DNA of 30,776 nt from CAKKQX01 sp046313915 (GCA_046313915.1 JBKBXX010000029.1:1-30776), one strand, 5' to 3'; shown: positions 6,221 to 15,107, numbered from the stretch's first letter. The notes: generated from the letters alone by a model not told the origin. A program made the numbers and translations.

Positions 6221-8071
6221 ATGTACGAGCTGCTGCAATCCGTCAATTATCCACACGAGCTGCGCCAGCTCGAGAAAAGCCAGCTGCCGCGGCTCGCCGA
6301 CGAGCTGCGCGCCTTTCTGGTCGAATCAGTGAGTCAGACCGGCGGCCATCTGTCGTCCAACCTCGGCACGGTCGAACTCACCATCGCGCTGCATTATGTG
6401 TTCGATACCCCGCACGATCGGCTGGTATGGGATGTCGGCCATCAGACTTATGGCCACAAGATTCTCACCGGCCGTCGCGAGAGCATGAAAAAGCTGCGCA
6501 TGTGGGGCGGCATCTCGGGTTTTCCGCGGCGCGAAGAAAGCGAGTACGACACTTTCGGTACTGCGCATTCGAGCACTTCGATCAGCGCCGCGCTCGGCAT
6601 GGCGGTCGCCTCCAAGCTCAAAGGCGAGTCGCGCCACTGCATCGCCGTCATCGGTGACGGTGCCATGACCGCGGGCATGGCTTTCGAGGCGCTCAACAAC
6701 GCCGGCGACATGGACGTCGACCTGCTGGTGATCCTCAACGACAACGACATGTCGATTTCGCCGCCGGTGGGCGCGCTCAACAAGTATCTCGCCAAGCTCA
6801 TGTCCGGCCGTTTCTACACCGCGGCGAAAAGCGCCGGCGAAAAAGTCCTGGGCGAGCTTGCGCGGCGGGCCGAGGAGCACCTGAAAGGCATGGTGACACC
6901 GGGTACCATGTTCGAGGAGTTCGGCTTCAATTACATCGGCCCCATCGACGGCCACGACCTCGATGCGCTGATTCCCACGCTGAACAACATCAAGCACCTC
7001 AAGGGGCCGCAGTTCCTGCACGTCGTGACGCGCAAGGGGGCCGGCTACAAGCTGGCCGAGGCCGATCCGGTGCTCTACCACGGTGTTACCAAGTTCGACG
7101 CCGCCAACGGCATCGTCAGCGGCAAATCCGGCGGCAAGCTGAGCTATACCCAGATTTTCGGCGACTGGCTGTGCGACATGGCCGCGCTCGACGAGCGTCT
7201 GATCGGCATCACTCCGGCGATGCGCGAAGGCTCGGGAATGGTCAAGTTTTCCGAAACCTATCCCGAACGCTATTTCGACGTCGGCATCGCCGAACAGCAC
7301 GCGCTCACTTTCGCCGCGGGGCTGGCGTGCGAGGGCAACAAGCCGGTGGTGGCGATCTATTCGACTTTTCTGCAGCGTGCCTACGATCAGCTGATCCACG
7401 ACGTGCAGATCCAGAACCTGCCGATCGTGCTCGCGATCGACCGCGCCGGCCTGGTGGGCGCCGACGGTGCCACGCACCATGGCAGTTTCGATCTCACCTA
7501 TCTGCGCTGCCTGCCCAACATGACGGTGATGACGCCTTCTGACGAAAACGAATGCCGGCAGATGCTCTACACCGCGTTCCAGATGAACACGCCGGCGGCG
7601 GTGCGCTATCCGCGCGGCACGGGGCCGGGAGCGGTAGTCAGCCGGGAAATGCGGGCGCTTCCCATAGGCAAAGGCAGGATCGTGCGCGAAGGCGCGAAGG
7701 CCGCGCCGGCGTCGAAGAAAATCGCTTTCCTCGCTTTCGGCAGCATGGTCAGGCCCAGTCTGGAAGCGGCCGCTGAGCTCGACGCCACCGTGGCCGACAT
7801 GCGTTTCGTCAAGCCGCTCGACGAGGAGCTGGTCGCCGCGCTGGCCACGACGCACGATTTGCTGGTGACGGTGGAAGAAAACGTGGTGATGGGCGGCGCC
7901 GGCAGCGCCGTGCTCGAAGCGCTGCAGCGGCAGGGCGCGCGCATCGCCGTGCTGCAGTTGGGGCTTCCCGACAGATTCATAGATCAGGGAGACCCGGCCC
8001 TCCAGCTGGCGGAGGCGGGACTCACCCGCGAAGGCATTTTGCGGGCTGTAAGGGCGCGGCTGGCGGAGTAG
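6221..8071 (+). CDS. dxs: 1-deoxy-D-xylulose-5-phosphate synthase
   Basis: This thiamine-diphosphate enzyme condenses pyruvate and glyceraldehyde 3-phosphate, the first step of the MEP isoprenoid pathway. The 616-residue chain has the N-terminal TPP-binding region (HQTYGHKILTGR, then GDGAMTAGMAFEALNNAG and NDNDMSISPPVG). A central transketolase-like domain carries the catalytic Glu in DVGIAEQHALTFAAGLA, with the substrate-site segment DGATHHGSFDL. The C-terminal transketolase domain follows. Length and motifs are complete. It is co-directional with ispA and its stop is one base from the next ATG, so folE is probably co-transcribed. Confidence 0.97.
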   Translation: MYELLQSVNYPHELRQLEKSQLPRLADELRAFLVESVSQTGGHLSSNLGTVELTIALHYVFDTPHDRLVWDVGHQTYGHKILTGRRESMKKLRMWGGISGFPRREESEYDTFGTAHSSTSISAALGMAVASKLKGESRHCIAVIGDGAMTAGMAFEALNNAGDMDVDLLVILNDNDMSISPPVGALNKYLAKLMSGRFYTAAKSAGEKVLGELARRAEEHLKGMVTPGTMFEEFGFNYIGPIDGHDLDALIPTLNNIKHLKGPQFLHVVTRKGAGYKLAEADPVLYHGVTKFDAANGIVSGKSGGKLSYTQIFGDWLCDMAALDERLIGITPAMREGSGMVKFSETYPERYFDVGIAEQHALTFAAGLACEGNKPVVAIYSTFLQRAYDQLIHDVQIQNLPIVLAIDRAGLVGADGATHHGSFDLTYLRCLPNMTVMTPSDENECRQMLYTAFQMNTPAAVRYPRGTGPGAVVSREMRALPIGKGRIVREGAKAAPASKKIAFLAFGSMVRPSLEAAAELDATVADMRFVKPLDEELVAALATTHDLLVTVEENVVMGGAGSAVLEALQRQGARIAVLQLGLPDRFIDQGDPALQLAEAGLTREGILRAVRARLAE

Positions 8072-8072
8072 A

Positions 8073-8735
8073 ATGGCGTTTACGCATGTCGCCGGAGTTT
8101 CCATGACGCCCATCAATCAGCAGATGCTCGAGGAAAACGAGATGGACGGCTACGCCAAGATCGACCAGTACAATCCGGCCGCGATCCAGCGCATTGCCGA
8201 CAAATATCTCGCCATCCTCAGGGAAATCGGGGAGGATCCCGATCGCGAAGGGCTGCAGAAAACGCCCGAGCGCGTGGCGAAGGCGCTGCAGTTCCTGACC
8301 CATGGCTACGATCTCGATCCCGCGGGCATTCTGCGCTCGGCGATGTTCAAGGAAGAGTACCAGCAGATGGTGATCGTCAAGGACATCGAGGTCTATTCGC
8401 TGTGCGAGCACCACATGCTGCCGTTCTTCGGCAAGGCACATGTCGCCTATATTCCCAACGGCCACATCGTCGGCCTGTCGAAGATCCCGCGCGTGGTCGA
8501 CGCTTTTGCGCGCCGTCTGCAGGTGCAGGAGCGGCTCACCGTCGAGGTCAGGAACTGCATCCACGAGACGCTGAGGCCGCTGGGCGTGGCGGTGGTGATC
8601 GAGGCGCAGCACATGTGCATGATCATGCGCGGCATCCAGAAACAGCATTCGATTGCGACCACCTCGGCTTTCACCGGTGAATTCAACGTCGACAAGACGC
8701 GCGCCGAATTCATGCGGCTCGTCACGCGGGCCTGA
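8073..8735 (+). CDS. folE: GTP cyclohydrolase I (FolE type)
   Basis: The enzyme converts GTP to 7,8-dihydroneopterin triphosphate, the first step of tetrahydrofolate synthesis. Visible family features are REGLQKTPERVAKAL, the zinc-site motif SLCEHHMLPFFGKAHVAY, GLSKIPRVVDAFARRLQVQE and QAHMCM-like EAQHMCMIMRGIQ. The C-terminal SIATTSAFTGEF is typical of type I enzymes, so this is not the zinc-independent FolE2. The ATG at 8073 begins one base after dxs ends. An in-frame ATG at 8103 also has a GGAG upstream and would trim ten residues; I cannot decide between them. ribBA follows after 7 nt, so both GTP cyclohydrolases lie side by side. Confidence 0.95.
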   Translation: MAFTHVAGVSMTPINQQMLEENEMDGYAKIDQYNPAAIQRIADKYLAILREIGEDPDREGLQKTPERVAKALQFLTHGYDLDPAGILRSAMFKEEYQQMVIVKDIEVYSLCEHHMLPFFGKAHVAYIPNGHIVGLSKIPRVVDAFARRLQVQERLTVEVRNCIHETLRPLGVAVVIEAQHMCMIMRGIQKQHSIATTSAFTGEFNVDKTRAEFMRLVTRA

Positions 8736-8742
8736 GGCGGAC

Positions 8743-9990
8743 ATGAGCGCGGATCACAAGACCAGCGAGTTCATCGTCGAGCACATCCTGCCCGACGTGC
8801 GCAAGGGCCGCATGGTGATTCTGGTCGACAGCGAGGACCGCGAGAACGAAGGTGATCTGTTCGTCGCGGCGGAGCGCGCCACGCCCGAAGCGATCAACTT
8901 CATGGTGACCCACGGCCGCGGCCTGGTGTCGCTGGCGCTGACCGAGGAGCGCATGCGCGAGCTCGGGCTGGCGCTCATCACCGACGATACCGGCAACCAG
9001 ACGAGGTTCGGCACCGCGTTCGCCACCCCGATCGACGCGCGCGAAGGCGTGGGCTCCGGCATGTCGGCGCATGACCGCGCGCGTACCATCGCCGTGGCGA
9101 TCGCCGATAACGCCAAGCCCGCCGACCTCATTCGCCCGGGACGGCTGCAGACGCTGCGCGCGGTGGACGGTGGCGTGCTGGCGCGCCGCGGCCATACCGA
9201 AGCGGCGGTCGATCTCGCGCGTCTGGCCGGCCTCAAGCCCGCCGGCGTGATCTGCGAAATCATGAACGACGACGGCAGCATGGCGCGCATGCCCGACCTC
9301 GAGCGCTTTGCCGCGCAGCACGGCATCCGGATCCTGAAAATATCCGATCTCGTCGCCTATCGTGAAAACGAGCGTCAGATCACGCGCCGCGCCACCACCG
9401 TGCTGCCGACGCGCAAGGCCGGCGATTTCGGGCTCATGGTCTACAGCGACAATCTCGAGACCACGCTCTACGTTGCGCTGGTCAAGGGCGAGATCGGGCC
9501 GGAGCAGCCGACGCTGGTGCGGCTGCATTCGCAATGCCTGACCGGCGATGTGTTCGGCAGCGAGCGTTGCGACTGCGGCGAGCAGCTCGACACGGCGCTG
9601 GCGATGATAGAGCAGGCGGGCAGCGGCGTGCTGGTCTACATGTTTGATGAAGGCCGCGGCATCGGCCTGCTCAACAAGATCCGTGCCTACGCCTTGCAGG
9701 ACCGCGGCCACGATACGGTCGAAGCCAACCACGCGCTGGGCTTTGCCGCCGACATGCGCGATTACAAGGCCGGCGCCCACATCCTGTTCGATCTCGGCGT
9801 GCGCAAGGTGCGCCTGATGACCAACAATCCCGACAAGGTCGCCGCGCTCGAGGACTACGGTCTCACTGTCACCGAGCGCGTCGCGATAGAAATCACGCCG
9901 CGTGCGGCTAACCGCAACTATCTGCGCACCAAGCGCGCCAAGTTCGGCCATCTGCTGTCGATGGTGGAACACGACGACCAGGGCAAATAA
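8743..9990 (+). CDS. ribBA: Bifunctional DHBP synthase / GTP cyclohydrolase II
   Basis: The 415-residue protein supplies both precursors of riboflavin. The N-terminal RibB domain (about 1-205) has DSEDRENEGDL and GHTEAAVDLARLAGL and makes dihydroxybutanone phosphate from ribulose 5-phosphate. The C-terminal RibA domain (about 210-410) has HSQCLTGDVFGSERCDCGEQ, whose three cysteines form the zinc site, plus FDEGRGIGLLNKIRAYALQD and RLMTNNPDKV. Both halves therefore look catalytically intact, unlike RibBA-like proteins with a decayed second domain. The ATG at 8743, with GAGGCGG upstream, was preferred to a longer frame from 8653 that overlaps folE. No FMN riboswitch is seen ahead of it. Confidence 0.96.
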   Translation: MSADHKTSEFIVEHILPDVRKGRMVILVDSEDRENEGDLFVAAERATPEAINFMVTHGRGLVSLALTEERMRELGLALITDDTGNQTRFGTAFATPIDAREGVGSGMSAHDRARTIAVAIADNAKPADLIRPGRLQTLRAVDGGVLARRGHTEAAVDLARLAGLKPAGVICEIMNDDGSMARMPDLERFAAQHGIRILKISDLVAYRENERQITRRATTVLPTRKAGDFGLMVYSDNLETTLYVALVKGEIGPEQPTLVRLHSQCLTGDVFGSERCDCGEQLDTALAMIEQAGSGVLVYMFDEGRGIGLLNKIRAYALQDRGHDTVEANHALGFAADMRDYKAGAHILFDLGVRKVRLMTNNPDKVAALEDYGLTVTERVAIEITPRAANRNYLRTKRAKFGHLLSMVEHDDQGK

Positions 9991-10021
9991 GAGCGCGCGG
10001 CGCGCCGCTGCGAGGCATATT

Positions 10022-10050
10022 TTGCAACACATTGTTTTTAATAATATTTT
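10022..10050 (+). promoter_or_regulatory. Candidate promoter of the methyltransferase gene
   Basis: TTGCAA (10022-10027), a 17-nt spacer and TATTTT (10045-10050) lie in a short AT-rich island within otherwise GC-rich sequence after ribBA. Transcription would start just before the gene's Shine-Dalgarno. Confidence 0.4.
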
Positions 10051-10075
10051 TTATGACTCTTCATGGGAGGCGCGA

Positions 10076-10702
10076 TTGAAGCAGAAAGCCCGGCAACTGC
10101 GCATGGGAATACGCGAGCGGCTCGTGTTCCTGCAGGAGTTCCTGAAGCGTCCCCGCCAGGTGGCGTCGATCACCCCCAGTTCCCGTTTTCTCGAGCGGCG
10201 GATCGTGGAAATGGCGGAAATCCGGTCGGCGCGGATCGTGGTCGAACTCGGCGCCGGCACCGGCGGCACGACACGGGCGATTCTCGGCGCGATGGCGGCG
10301 GACGCGAAGCTCCTCGTGATCGAAATCAATCCCCAATTGTGCGAGCTGCTCGGCCGCATCCGGGACGAGCGGCTCATCGTGCACTGCGGCTGTGCCCAGG
10401 AGCTCGGGAAGGTGCTGGCGTCGTACGGGCTGGCCGCTCCCGACGTGGTGGTTTCGGGAATCCCCTTTTCCACCATCAAGCGCGCAACGGCGATGCGAAT
10501 CCTGGATACCATTTCGGCCATGCTGCTTTCCGGCGGACGTTTCGTGGCCTACCAGGTGAGCGACCGGGTGAATGCGCTGACCAGCCCGCTGCTGGGACCG
10601 GCGCAGGTCGAAGTGGAGCTTTTCAACATTCCGCCGGTGCGGCTCTACCGCTGGGAGAAGCGCGCGCTCACGCACGCCGCGGCAGCCTCGGGCCGGCGAT
10701 GA
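10076..10702 (+). CDS. SAM-dependent methyltransferase (phospholipid/rRNA-methylase-like)
   Basis: A Rossmann-type SAM site, VVELGAGTGGTTRAIL, is near residues 55-70, followed by LLVIEINPQL (acidic ribose-binding end of strand 2) and a motif IV-like SGIPFSTI. The fold and the segment RPRQVASITPSS resemble the rRNA adenine dimethylase-like family that includes phosphatidylethanolamine N-methyltransferases. The substrate, lipid or RNA, is unproven. The probable start is the TTG at 10076: it has GGGAGG five bases upstream and gives 208 residues. The ATG at 10103 lacks a Shine-Dalgarno. It appears to have its own promoter. The next gene begins 31 bases later. Confidence 0.8.
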   Translation: MKQKARQLRMGIRERLVFLQEFLKRPRQVASITPSSRFLERRIVEMAEIRSARIVVELGAGTGGTTRAILGAMAADAKLLVIEINPQLCELLGRIRDERLIVHCGCAQELGKVLASYGLAAPDVVVSGIPFSTIKRATAMRILDTISAMLLSGGRFVAYQVSDRVNALTSPLLGPAQVEVELFNIPPVRLYRWEKRALTHAAAASGRR

Positions 10703-10733
10703 TTTGCCATTTCCGGGTTTGCGGCTGCCGGCG

Positions 10734-11450
10734 ATGAAACCCGTCGCGATATTCCGGCACGCGCCAAACGAAGGCCCCGGCTATCTTGCCACCTACCTTG
10801 CGCGCCGCGGGATTGCCTGGCGGTTGGTAAAGATCGACGAAGGCGAGACGGTGCCCGCCGATCCGTGTGCCTTTTCCGGCATGGCATTCATGGGCGGCCC
10901 GATGAGCGTCAACGACGACCTGCCGTGGATTCCAGAAGTGCTCGCGCTGATCCGCGCGGCCGTCGCTGCCGACATCCCGGTGATTGGCCATTGTCTGGGC
11001 GGGCAGCTGATGGCGAAAGCGCTGGGCGGCGAGGTGGTCCGCAACCGCGTCAAGGAAATCGGCTGGGGGCGCGTCGACGTTGTCGGCGATTCCGCAGCAA
11101 GCGAATGGGTGGACGGCCTGCCTGCCACCTTCGATGCCTTTCACTGGCACGGCGAGACTTTCAGCATCCCGCCGGGCGCTGCGCGTGTGCTTTCCAGTGT
11201 GTGGTGTGACAACCAGGCTTTCGTCATCGGCAAGCATCTCGCCATGCAATGCCACGTCGAAATGACGGCGGAGCTGATCCGCACCTGGTGCCGCGACTGG
11301 GGCAAGGAAGTGCAGTCGCTCGCGGCGGGGCTGCCATCGGTGCAGACGCCGGCGGAGATGATGGACGCAATCGATCAGAAGGTCGCCGCGCTCAACGCTG
11401 TCGCCGACCGGATTTACGGGCAGTGGACGCGGGGACTGGAAAAACGGTGA
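10734..11450 (+). CDS. Class I glutamine amidotransferase-like protein
   Basis: The 238-residue protein has the triad of class I amidotransferases: the nucleophile elbow GHCLGGQLMAKALGG (Cys near residue 84) and the His and Glu in QCHVEMTAEL near residues 173-175. The FMGGPMSVND segment is the oxyanion-loop region of GMP-synthase-like stand-alone GATases. It probably hydrolyses glutamine or a gamma-glutamyl bond, but no synthetase partner is adjacent, so the physiological substrate is unknown. The ATG at 10734 gives the family-typical N-terminus; a TTG at 10704 would add ten residues. It ends facing yajQ with a 58-base gap. Confidence 0.85.
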   Translation: MKPVAIFRHAPNEGPGYLATYLARRGIAWRLVKIDEGETVPADPCAFSGMAFMGGPMSVNDDLPWIPEVLALIRAAVAADIPVIGHCLGGQLMAKALGGEVVRNRVKEIGWGRVDVVGDSAASEWVDGLPATFDAFHWHGETFSIPPGAARVLSSVWCDNQAFVIGKHLAMQCHVEMTAELIRTWCRDWGKEVQSLAAGLPSVQTPAEMMDAIDQKVAALNAVADRIYGQWTRGLEKR

Positions 11451-11508
11451 GCGGTGAGGATGTTGCGGGCGCGCGGGCCGAAACTGCACGCTTGCCGTTC
11501 GCGCCCTT

Positions 11509-12000
11509 CTAGTCCCGGAAATTCTTGAACTGCAGCGGAAAGTCGGTGATCGATTTGCGCACCAGCGCGAGCACTTCCTGCAATGTGTCTTTTTTGGCGC
11601 CGGACACACGCACCGAATCACCCTGAATGCTGCCCTGGGCCTTCATCTTGCTGTCCTTGATGAGCTTGATGATTTTCTTGCCCAGTTCCTGCTCGATCCC
11701 GGAGCGGATGGTGATGTTCTGCTTGACCTTGTTGCCGCTGATTTTTTCGATTTTGCCAAGCTCGAGGCAACGCACGTCGATGCCGCGCTTGGCGAGCTTG
11801 CCGGTCAGCACGTCGCGCACCTGGCCGAGCTTGAAATCGTCATCGGCGAACACGACGAGGATTTTGTCCTTTTCGCCGATTTCGACCCGCGCATCCGAAC
11901 CCTTGAAATCGAAGCGGTTGCTGATTTCCTTGTTGCACTGGTCCACCGCGTTGTGCACTTCGACCTGGTTGATTTCCGAAACGATATCGAACGAGGGCAT
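11509..12000 (-). CDS. yajQ: YajQ family nucleotide-binding protein
   Basis: The 163-residue product is full length and begins MPSFDIVSEI, with family segments NAVDQCNKEISNRFDFKG and KQNITIRSGIEQELGKKI and two ferredoxin-like halves. YajQ (DUF520) proteins bind nucleotides, and some bind cyclic di-GMP and act with transcription factors. Which ligand applies here cannot be read from the sequence. It is the last gene of the leftward arg-ppnP-bph unit, 16 nt after bph. No clear intrinsic terminator lies in the short convergent gap beyond it. Confidence 0.95.
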   Translation of the reverse strand: MPSFDIVSEINQVEVHNAVDQCNKEISNRFDFKGSDARVEIGEKDKILVVFADDDFKLGQVRDVLTGKLAKRGIDVRCLELGKIEKISGNKVKQNITIRSGIEQELGKKIIKLIKDSKMKAQGSIQGDSVRVSGAKKDTLQEVLALVRKSITDFPLQFKNFRD

Positions 12001-12016
12001 GAACGGCTCCTTGCTG

Positions 12017-12601
12017 CTAGCGGTGGCGCAATTTTACCGCATATGAGGTGACCGGCATCCCGGTGCCGTCGTCGAATTCGGCGGCGGCCCGGATCGCGAG
12101 GCTTGCGATGTCCTCGGCCGACCTGCGCGACTGGCCATAAGTGGCGTACAACGCGCCCAGCGCATAATCGCTGCCGCTGCCGAAAGCATAGAATTTCGAG
12201 AATTCCTGCACCGTGCGGTGCGCCGCGACGCCGAAAATGCCGTGTGGGTTGGCGATCAGCACGTCGATGCGGCTCGATTCCAGCGCTTCCTCTTCGCTGT
12301 CACTGGCACCGGTGAGCAGATAGTAATCGTGCTTGAGCGCGGCGTGCAGTTTTTGCCAGGTCTTGAAAATCTCGAGTGGCGTGGCGAAATGCGCGTGGAC
12401 GCGAGGGCGCGAGAAATAATCGCGCAGAATGGTCTTGAAGGTCGCATCTCCGGTCACGCCGAGGAAGCTGTCGCCGACCTTGAGGATCTTGGCGTGGTTG
12501 ACGATGTAATCGGCGGTTTCCTTGCCCGATCCCCACTTGGTCATGGTGTCCGCCGCAATCGCGGCGTAGCCATCCTTCTTGACGACCGCGATGGTGGTCA
12601 T
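12017..12601 (-). CDS. Betaproteobacterial proteasome homologue (BPH), Ntn peptidase
   Basis: The 194-residue protein starts MTTIAVVKKDG, so removal of Met exposes a Thr like that of HslV and proteasome beta subunits. Counting from that Thr, Asp is at 17 (IAAD) and a Lys occurs in NHAKILKV, matching the Lys33 position. FGSGSDYALGALYA matches the conserved Ser/Asp region. Family members with this pattern assemble into ring-shaped peptidases in the cytoplasm. No propeptide precedes the Thr. No HslU- or Mpa-type unfoldase is nearby, so its regulation is open. HslV is the main alternative, but overall sequence and lack of hslU favour BPH. It lies between ppnP and yajQ with 14-16 nt gaps. Confidence 0.87.
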   Translation of the reverse strand: MTTIAVVKKDGYAAIAADTMTKWGSGKETADYIVNHAKILKVGDSFLGVTGDATFKTILRDYFSRPRVHAHFATPLEIFKTWQKLHAALKHDYYLLTGASDSEEEALESSRIDVLIANPHGIFGVAAHRTVQEFSKFYAFGSGSDYALGALYATYGQSRRSAEDIASLAIRAAAEFDDGTGMPVTSYAVKLRHR

Positions 12602-12615
12602 GCTGTCCTCCCGCG

Positions 12616-12927
12616 TCAGCCGAAATGGCAGACGTAGTGGAGCGTTTCGAGCGGTTCAATGTCGAAGCTCGAATTGGCCGGTACGGTAAAGCTGTCGCCG
12701 GCATGACAGATGCGCCAGTCGCGGTCTCCCGGCAGGCGCACGCGGCAGCTGCCGGCGGTGATTTCCATCAATTCGGGCTCGGTGGTCTTGAAAGTGAGCA
12801 CACTCGGGAATATGACGCCGACGGACTTGCGGCTGCCGTCCGGTAAATAAACGGTGTGGCTCACGCACTTGCCGTCGAAATAGACGTTGGCTTTCTTGAC
12901 GACCGAGACATTGTCGAACTTCGGCAT
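12616..12927 (-). CDS. ppnP: Pyrimidine/purine nucleoside phosphorylase
   Basis: This 103-residue single-domain cupin (formerly DUF1255) shows the family pattern: KANVYFDGKCVSHTV, KSVGVIFPSVLTFKT, PELMEITAG and FTVPANSSFDI. PpnP splits many nucleosides with phosphate to the base and ribose 1-phosphate. Length is normal. It lies 14 nt after argG and 14 nt before bph, and is probably translated from the same message. A nucleoside-salvage enzyme beside a protease homologue may indicate a turnover role; that is inference. Confidence 0.93.
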   Translation of the reverse strand: MPKFDNVSVVKKANVYFDGKCVSHTVYLPDGSRKSVGVIFPSVLTFKTTEPELMEITAGSCRVRLPGDRDWRICHAGDSFTVPANSSFDIEPLETLHYVCHFG

Positions 12928-12941
12928 GATCGTTTCCCGGG

Positions 12942-14159
12942 TTATTTGCGACGGCGCTTGGCGGCGATGCGCAGCCTGAGCGCGTTGAGGCGGATGAAGC
13001 CCGCGGCATCGGCCTGGTCGTAGGCGCCCTTGTCGTCTTCGAAAGTGGCGATGGTCGGATCGAACAGCGAATCCGATTTCGATTCGCGACCGACCACCAG
13101 CACCGTGCCCTTGTAGAGCTTGAGCCGGACCTTGCCGTTGACGTGTTGCTGCGATTCGTCGATCAGCGTCTGCAACAGGCGGCGCTCCGGACTGAACCAG
13201 TAGCCGTTATAGATCAGCCGCGCGTAACGCGGCATCAGATCGTCTTTCAGCGCCAGCACCTCGCGGTCGAGCGTGATCGACTCCATGGCGCGATGCGCCT
13301 TGAGCATGATGGTGCCGCCGGGGGTTTCGTAACAGCCGCGCGATTTCATGCCGACGTAGCGGTTCTCGACGAGATCGAGGCGGCCGACGCCGTGCTTGCC
13401 GCCGAGCTGGTTTAACCTGGCGAGCACCTGCGCCGGCGTCATCTTTTTGCCGTTGACCGCGACGATGTCGCCGCGCCGGTAATCGAGCTCGACGTATTCG
13501 GGGCGATTGGGCGCTTTTTCGGGCGACACCGTGATGCGCCACATCGATTCTTCGGGTTCGTAGCCGGGATTTTCGAGAATGCCGCCCTCGTACGAAATAT
13601 GCAGCAGGTTGGCGTCCATCGAGTACGGCGCGCCGCCTTTTTTCTTCTGGTAGTCGACGGGAATGCCGTGGGTTGCGGCGTACTTGAGCAGTTTTTCGCG
13701 CGACAGCAGATCCCACTCGCGCCACGGCGCGATGATCTTGACGTCGGGCATCAGCGCGTAAGCGCCGAGTTCGAAGCGCACCTGGTCGTTGCCTTTGCCG
13801 GTAGCGCCGTGCGAAATGGCATCGGCGCCGGTTTCCCTCGCGATTTCGACCAGGTGTTTGGCGATCAGCGGCCGCGCAATCGAAGTGCCGAGCAGATACT
13901 CGCCTTCGTAGACCGCGTTGGCGCGGAACATCGGAAACACGAAGTCGCGCACGAATTCCTCGCGCAGGTCCTCGACGAAGATCTGCTTCACGCCCAGCAT
14001 CTTGGCTTTCCTGCGCGCCGGCGCGAGTTCCTCGCCCTGGCCGATGTCGGCGGTAAAAGTCACGACTTCGCAGCCGTAGACATCCTGCAGCCATTTGAGT
14101 ATGACCGAGGTGTCCAGCCCGCCCGAGTAGGCGAGAACTACCTTATTGATTTTGTTCAT
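12942..14159 (-). CDS. argG: Argininosuccinate synthase
   Basis: The enzyme joins citrulline and aspartate with ATP to form argininosuccinate. The P-loop AYSGGLDTSVILKWL is at residues 10-24, followed by HGATGKGNDQVRFELG and YSMDANLLHISYEGG, all hallmarks of the family. At 405 residues it is full length. It follows argF after 21 nt and precedes ppnP after 14 nt. No argH is in the window, so the last step of the pathway is encoded elsewhere. Confidence 0.97.
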   Translation of the reverse strand: MNKINKVVLAYSGGLDTSVILKWLQDVYGCEVVTFTADIGQGEELAPARRKAKMLGVKQIFVEDLREEFVRDFVFPMFRANAVYEGEYLLGTSIARPLIAKHLVEIARETGADAISHGATGKGNDQVRFELGAYALMPDVKIIAPWREWDLLSREKLLKYAATHGIPVDYQKKKGGAPYSMDANLLHISYEGGILENPGYEPEESMWRITVSPEKAPNRPEYVELDYRRGDIVAVNGKKMTPAQVLARLNQLGGKHGVGRLDLVENRYVGMKSRGCYETPGGTIMLKAHRAMESITLDREVLALKDDLMPRYARLIYNGYWFSPERRLLQTLIDESQQHVNGKVRLKLYKGTVLVVGRESKSDSLFDPTIATFEDDKGAYDQADAAGFIRLNALRLRIAAKRRRK

Positions 14160-14180
14160 TTTTCCATTGGTCTGAAAGTT

Positions 14181-15107
14181 TCATGTCGTCTCGACTCTGC
14201 CCAGCAGCAGGTACTCCATCAGGGCTTTCTGGGTGTGCAGCCGGTTTTCCGCTTCGTCCCACACCACGCTTTGCGGCCCGTCGATCACCTCGGCGTCGAC
14301 TTCTTCGCCGCGATGCGCCGGCAGGCAGTGCATGAACAGCGCGTCGGGCTTGGCGAGCGCCATCATTTCGGCGTCGACGCGAAAATTCGCGAAATCCTGT
14401 TTGCGCTCGGCGGTCTCGTCCTCGAAACCCATGCTGGTCCACACATCGGTGGTGACAAGATCGGCGCCGCGCGCCGCCTGCATCGGATCGTTGAAGATCT
14501 CGAGGTGCGCGCTCTCGTAACTTTCGCCGCGCTCCGGTTCCAGCTCGTAGCCCGGCGGGCTCGCGACGCGGAAGCTGAAATCGAAAATCCTCGCCGCCTG
14601 CATCCAGGTGTGACAGATGTTGTTCGAATCGCCGATCCAGGCCACGGTCTTGCCGCTGATCGGGCCGCGATGCTCGATATAGGTGAAGATGTCGCCGAGG
14701 ATCTGGCACGGGTGGTATTCGTCGGTCAGCCCGTTGATGACGGGAACACGCGAATGGGCGGCGAAACGTTCGATGATGTCGTGTTCGTAGGTGCGGATCA
14801 TTACGATGTCGACCATGCGTGTGATGACGCGCGCGACGTCCTCGATCGGCTCGCCGCGGCCGAGCTGGGTGTCGCGCGTCATCAGCGTGATCACCGAGCC
14901 GCCCAGCTGGTTCATGCCGGCCTCGAACGACACCCGCGTGCGCGTCGAGTGTTTTTCGAACACCATCGCCAGCGTGCGGTCGTTGAGCGGCTGATACGGT
15001 TCGTAGCGCTTGAAGCGGTCCTTAATCCAGCGCGTGCGGGCGAACAGGTGCTCGTATTCCTCGCGCGAGAAATCCTTGAACTGGAGATAATGCCTGATTG
15101 CTTGCAT
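14181..15107 (-). CDS. argF: Ornithine carbamoyltransferase
   Basis: The enzyme makes citrulline from ornithine and carbamoyl phosphate. The carbamoyl-phosphate motif is in KHSTRTRVSFEAGMNQLGG and the ornithine-site motif HCLPAHRGEEV is near the C-terminus; NGLTDEYHPCQILGD is also diagnostic. The ATG at 15107 gives 308 residues beginning MQAIRHYLQF, the usual family start; a TTG at 15125 is possible. It sits 33 nt after argD and 21 nt before argG. Confidence 0.96.
   Translation of the reverse strand: MQAIRHYLQFKDFSREEYEHLFARTRWIKDRFKRYEPYQPLNDRTLAMVFEKHSTRTRVSFEAGMNQLGGSVITLMTRDTQLGRGEPIEDVARVITRMVDIVMIRTYEHDIIERFAAHSRVPVINGLTDEYHPCQILGDIFTYIEHRGPISGKTVAWIGDSNNICHTWMQAARIFDFSFRVASPPGYELEPERGESYESAHLEIFNDPMQAARGADLVTTDVWTSMGFEDETAERKQDFANFRVDAEMMALAKPDALFMHCLPAHRGEEVDAEVIDGPQSVVWDEAENRLHTQKALMEYLLLGRVETT

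Noticed and set aside
6326..8116. A 596-codon minus-strand open frame opposite dxs
   Set aside because: It is antisense to a full-length, motif-complete Dxs and arises from GC-rich third positions.
8600..8742. An FMN riboswitch ahead of ribBA
   Set aside because: The upstream sequence is folE coding DNA with no RFN-element conserved segments.
12017..12601. HslV of the HslUV protease
   Set aside because: No hslU is adjacent, and the sequence and argG/ppnP neighbourhood fit the betaproteobacterial proteasome homologue better, although both share the Thr-nucleophile fold.
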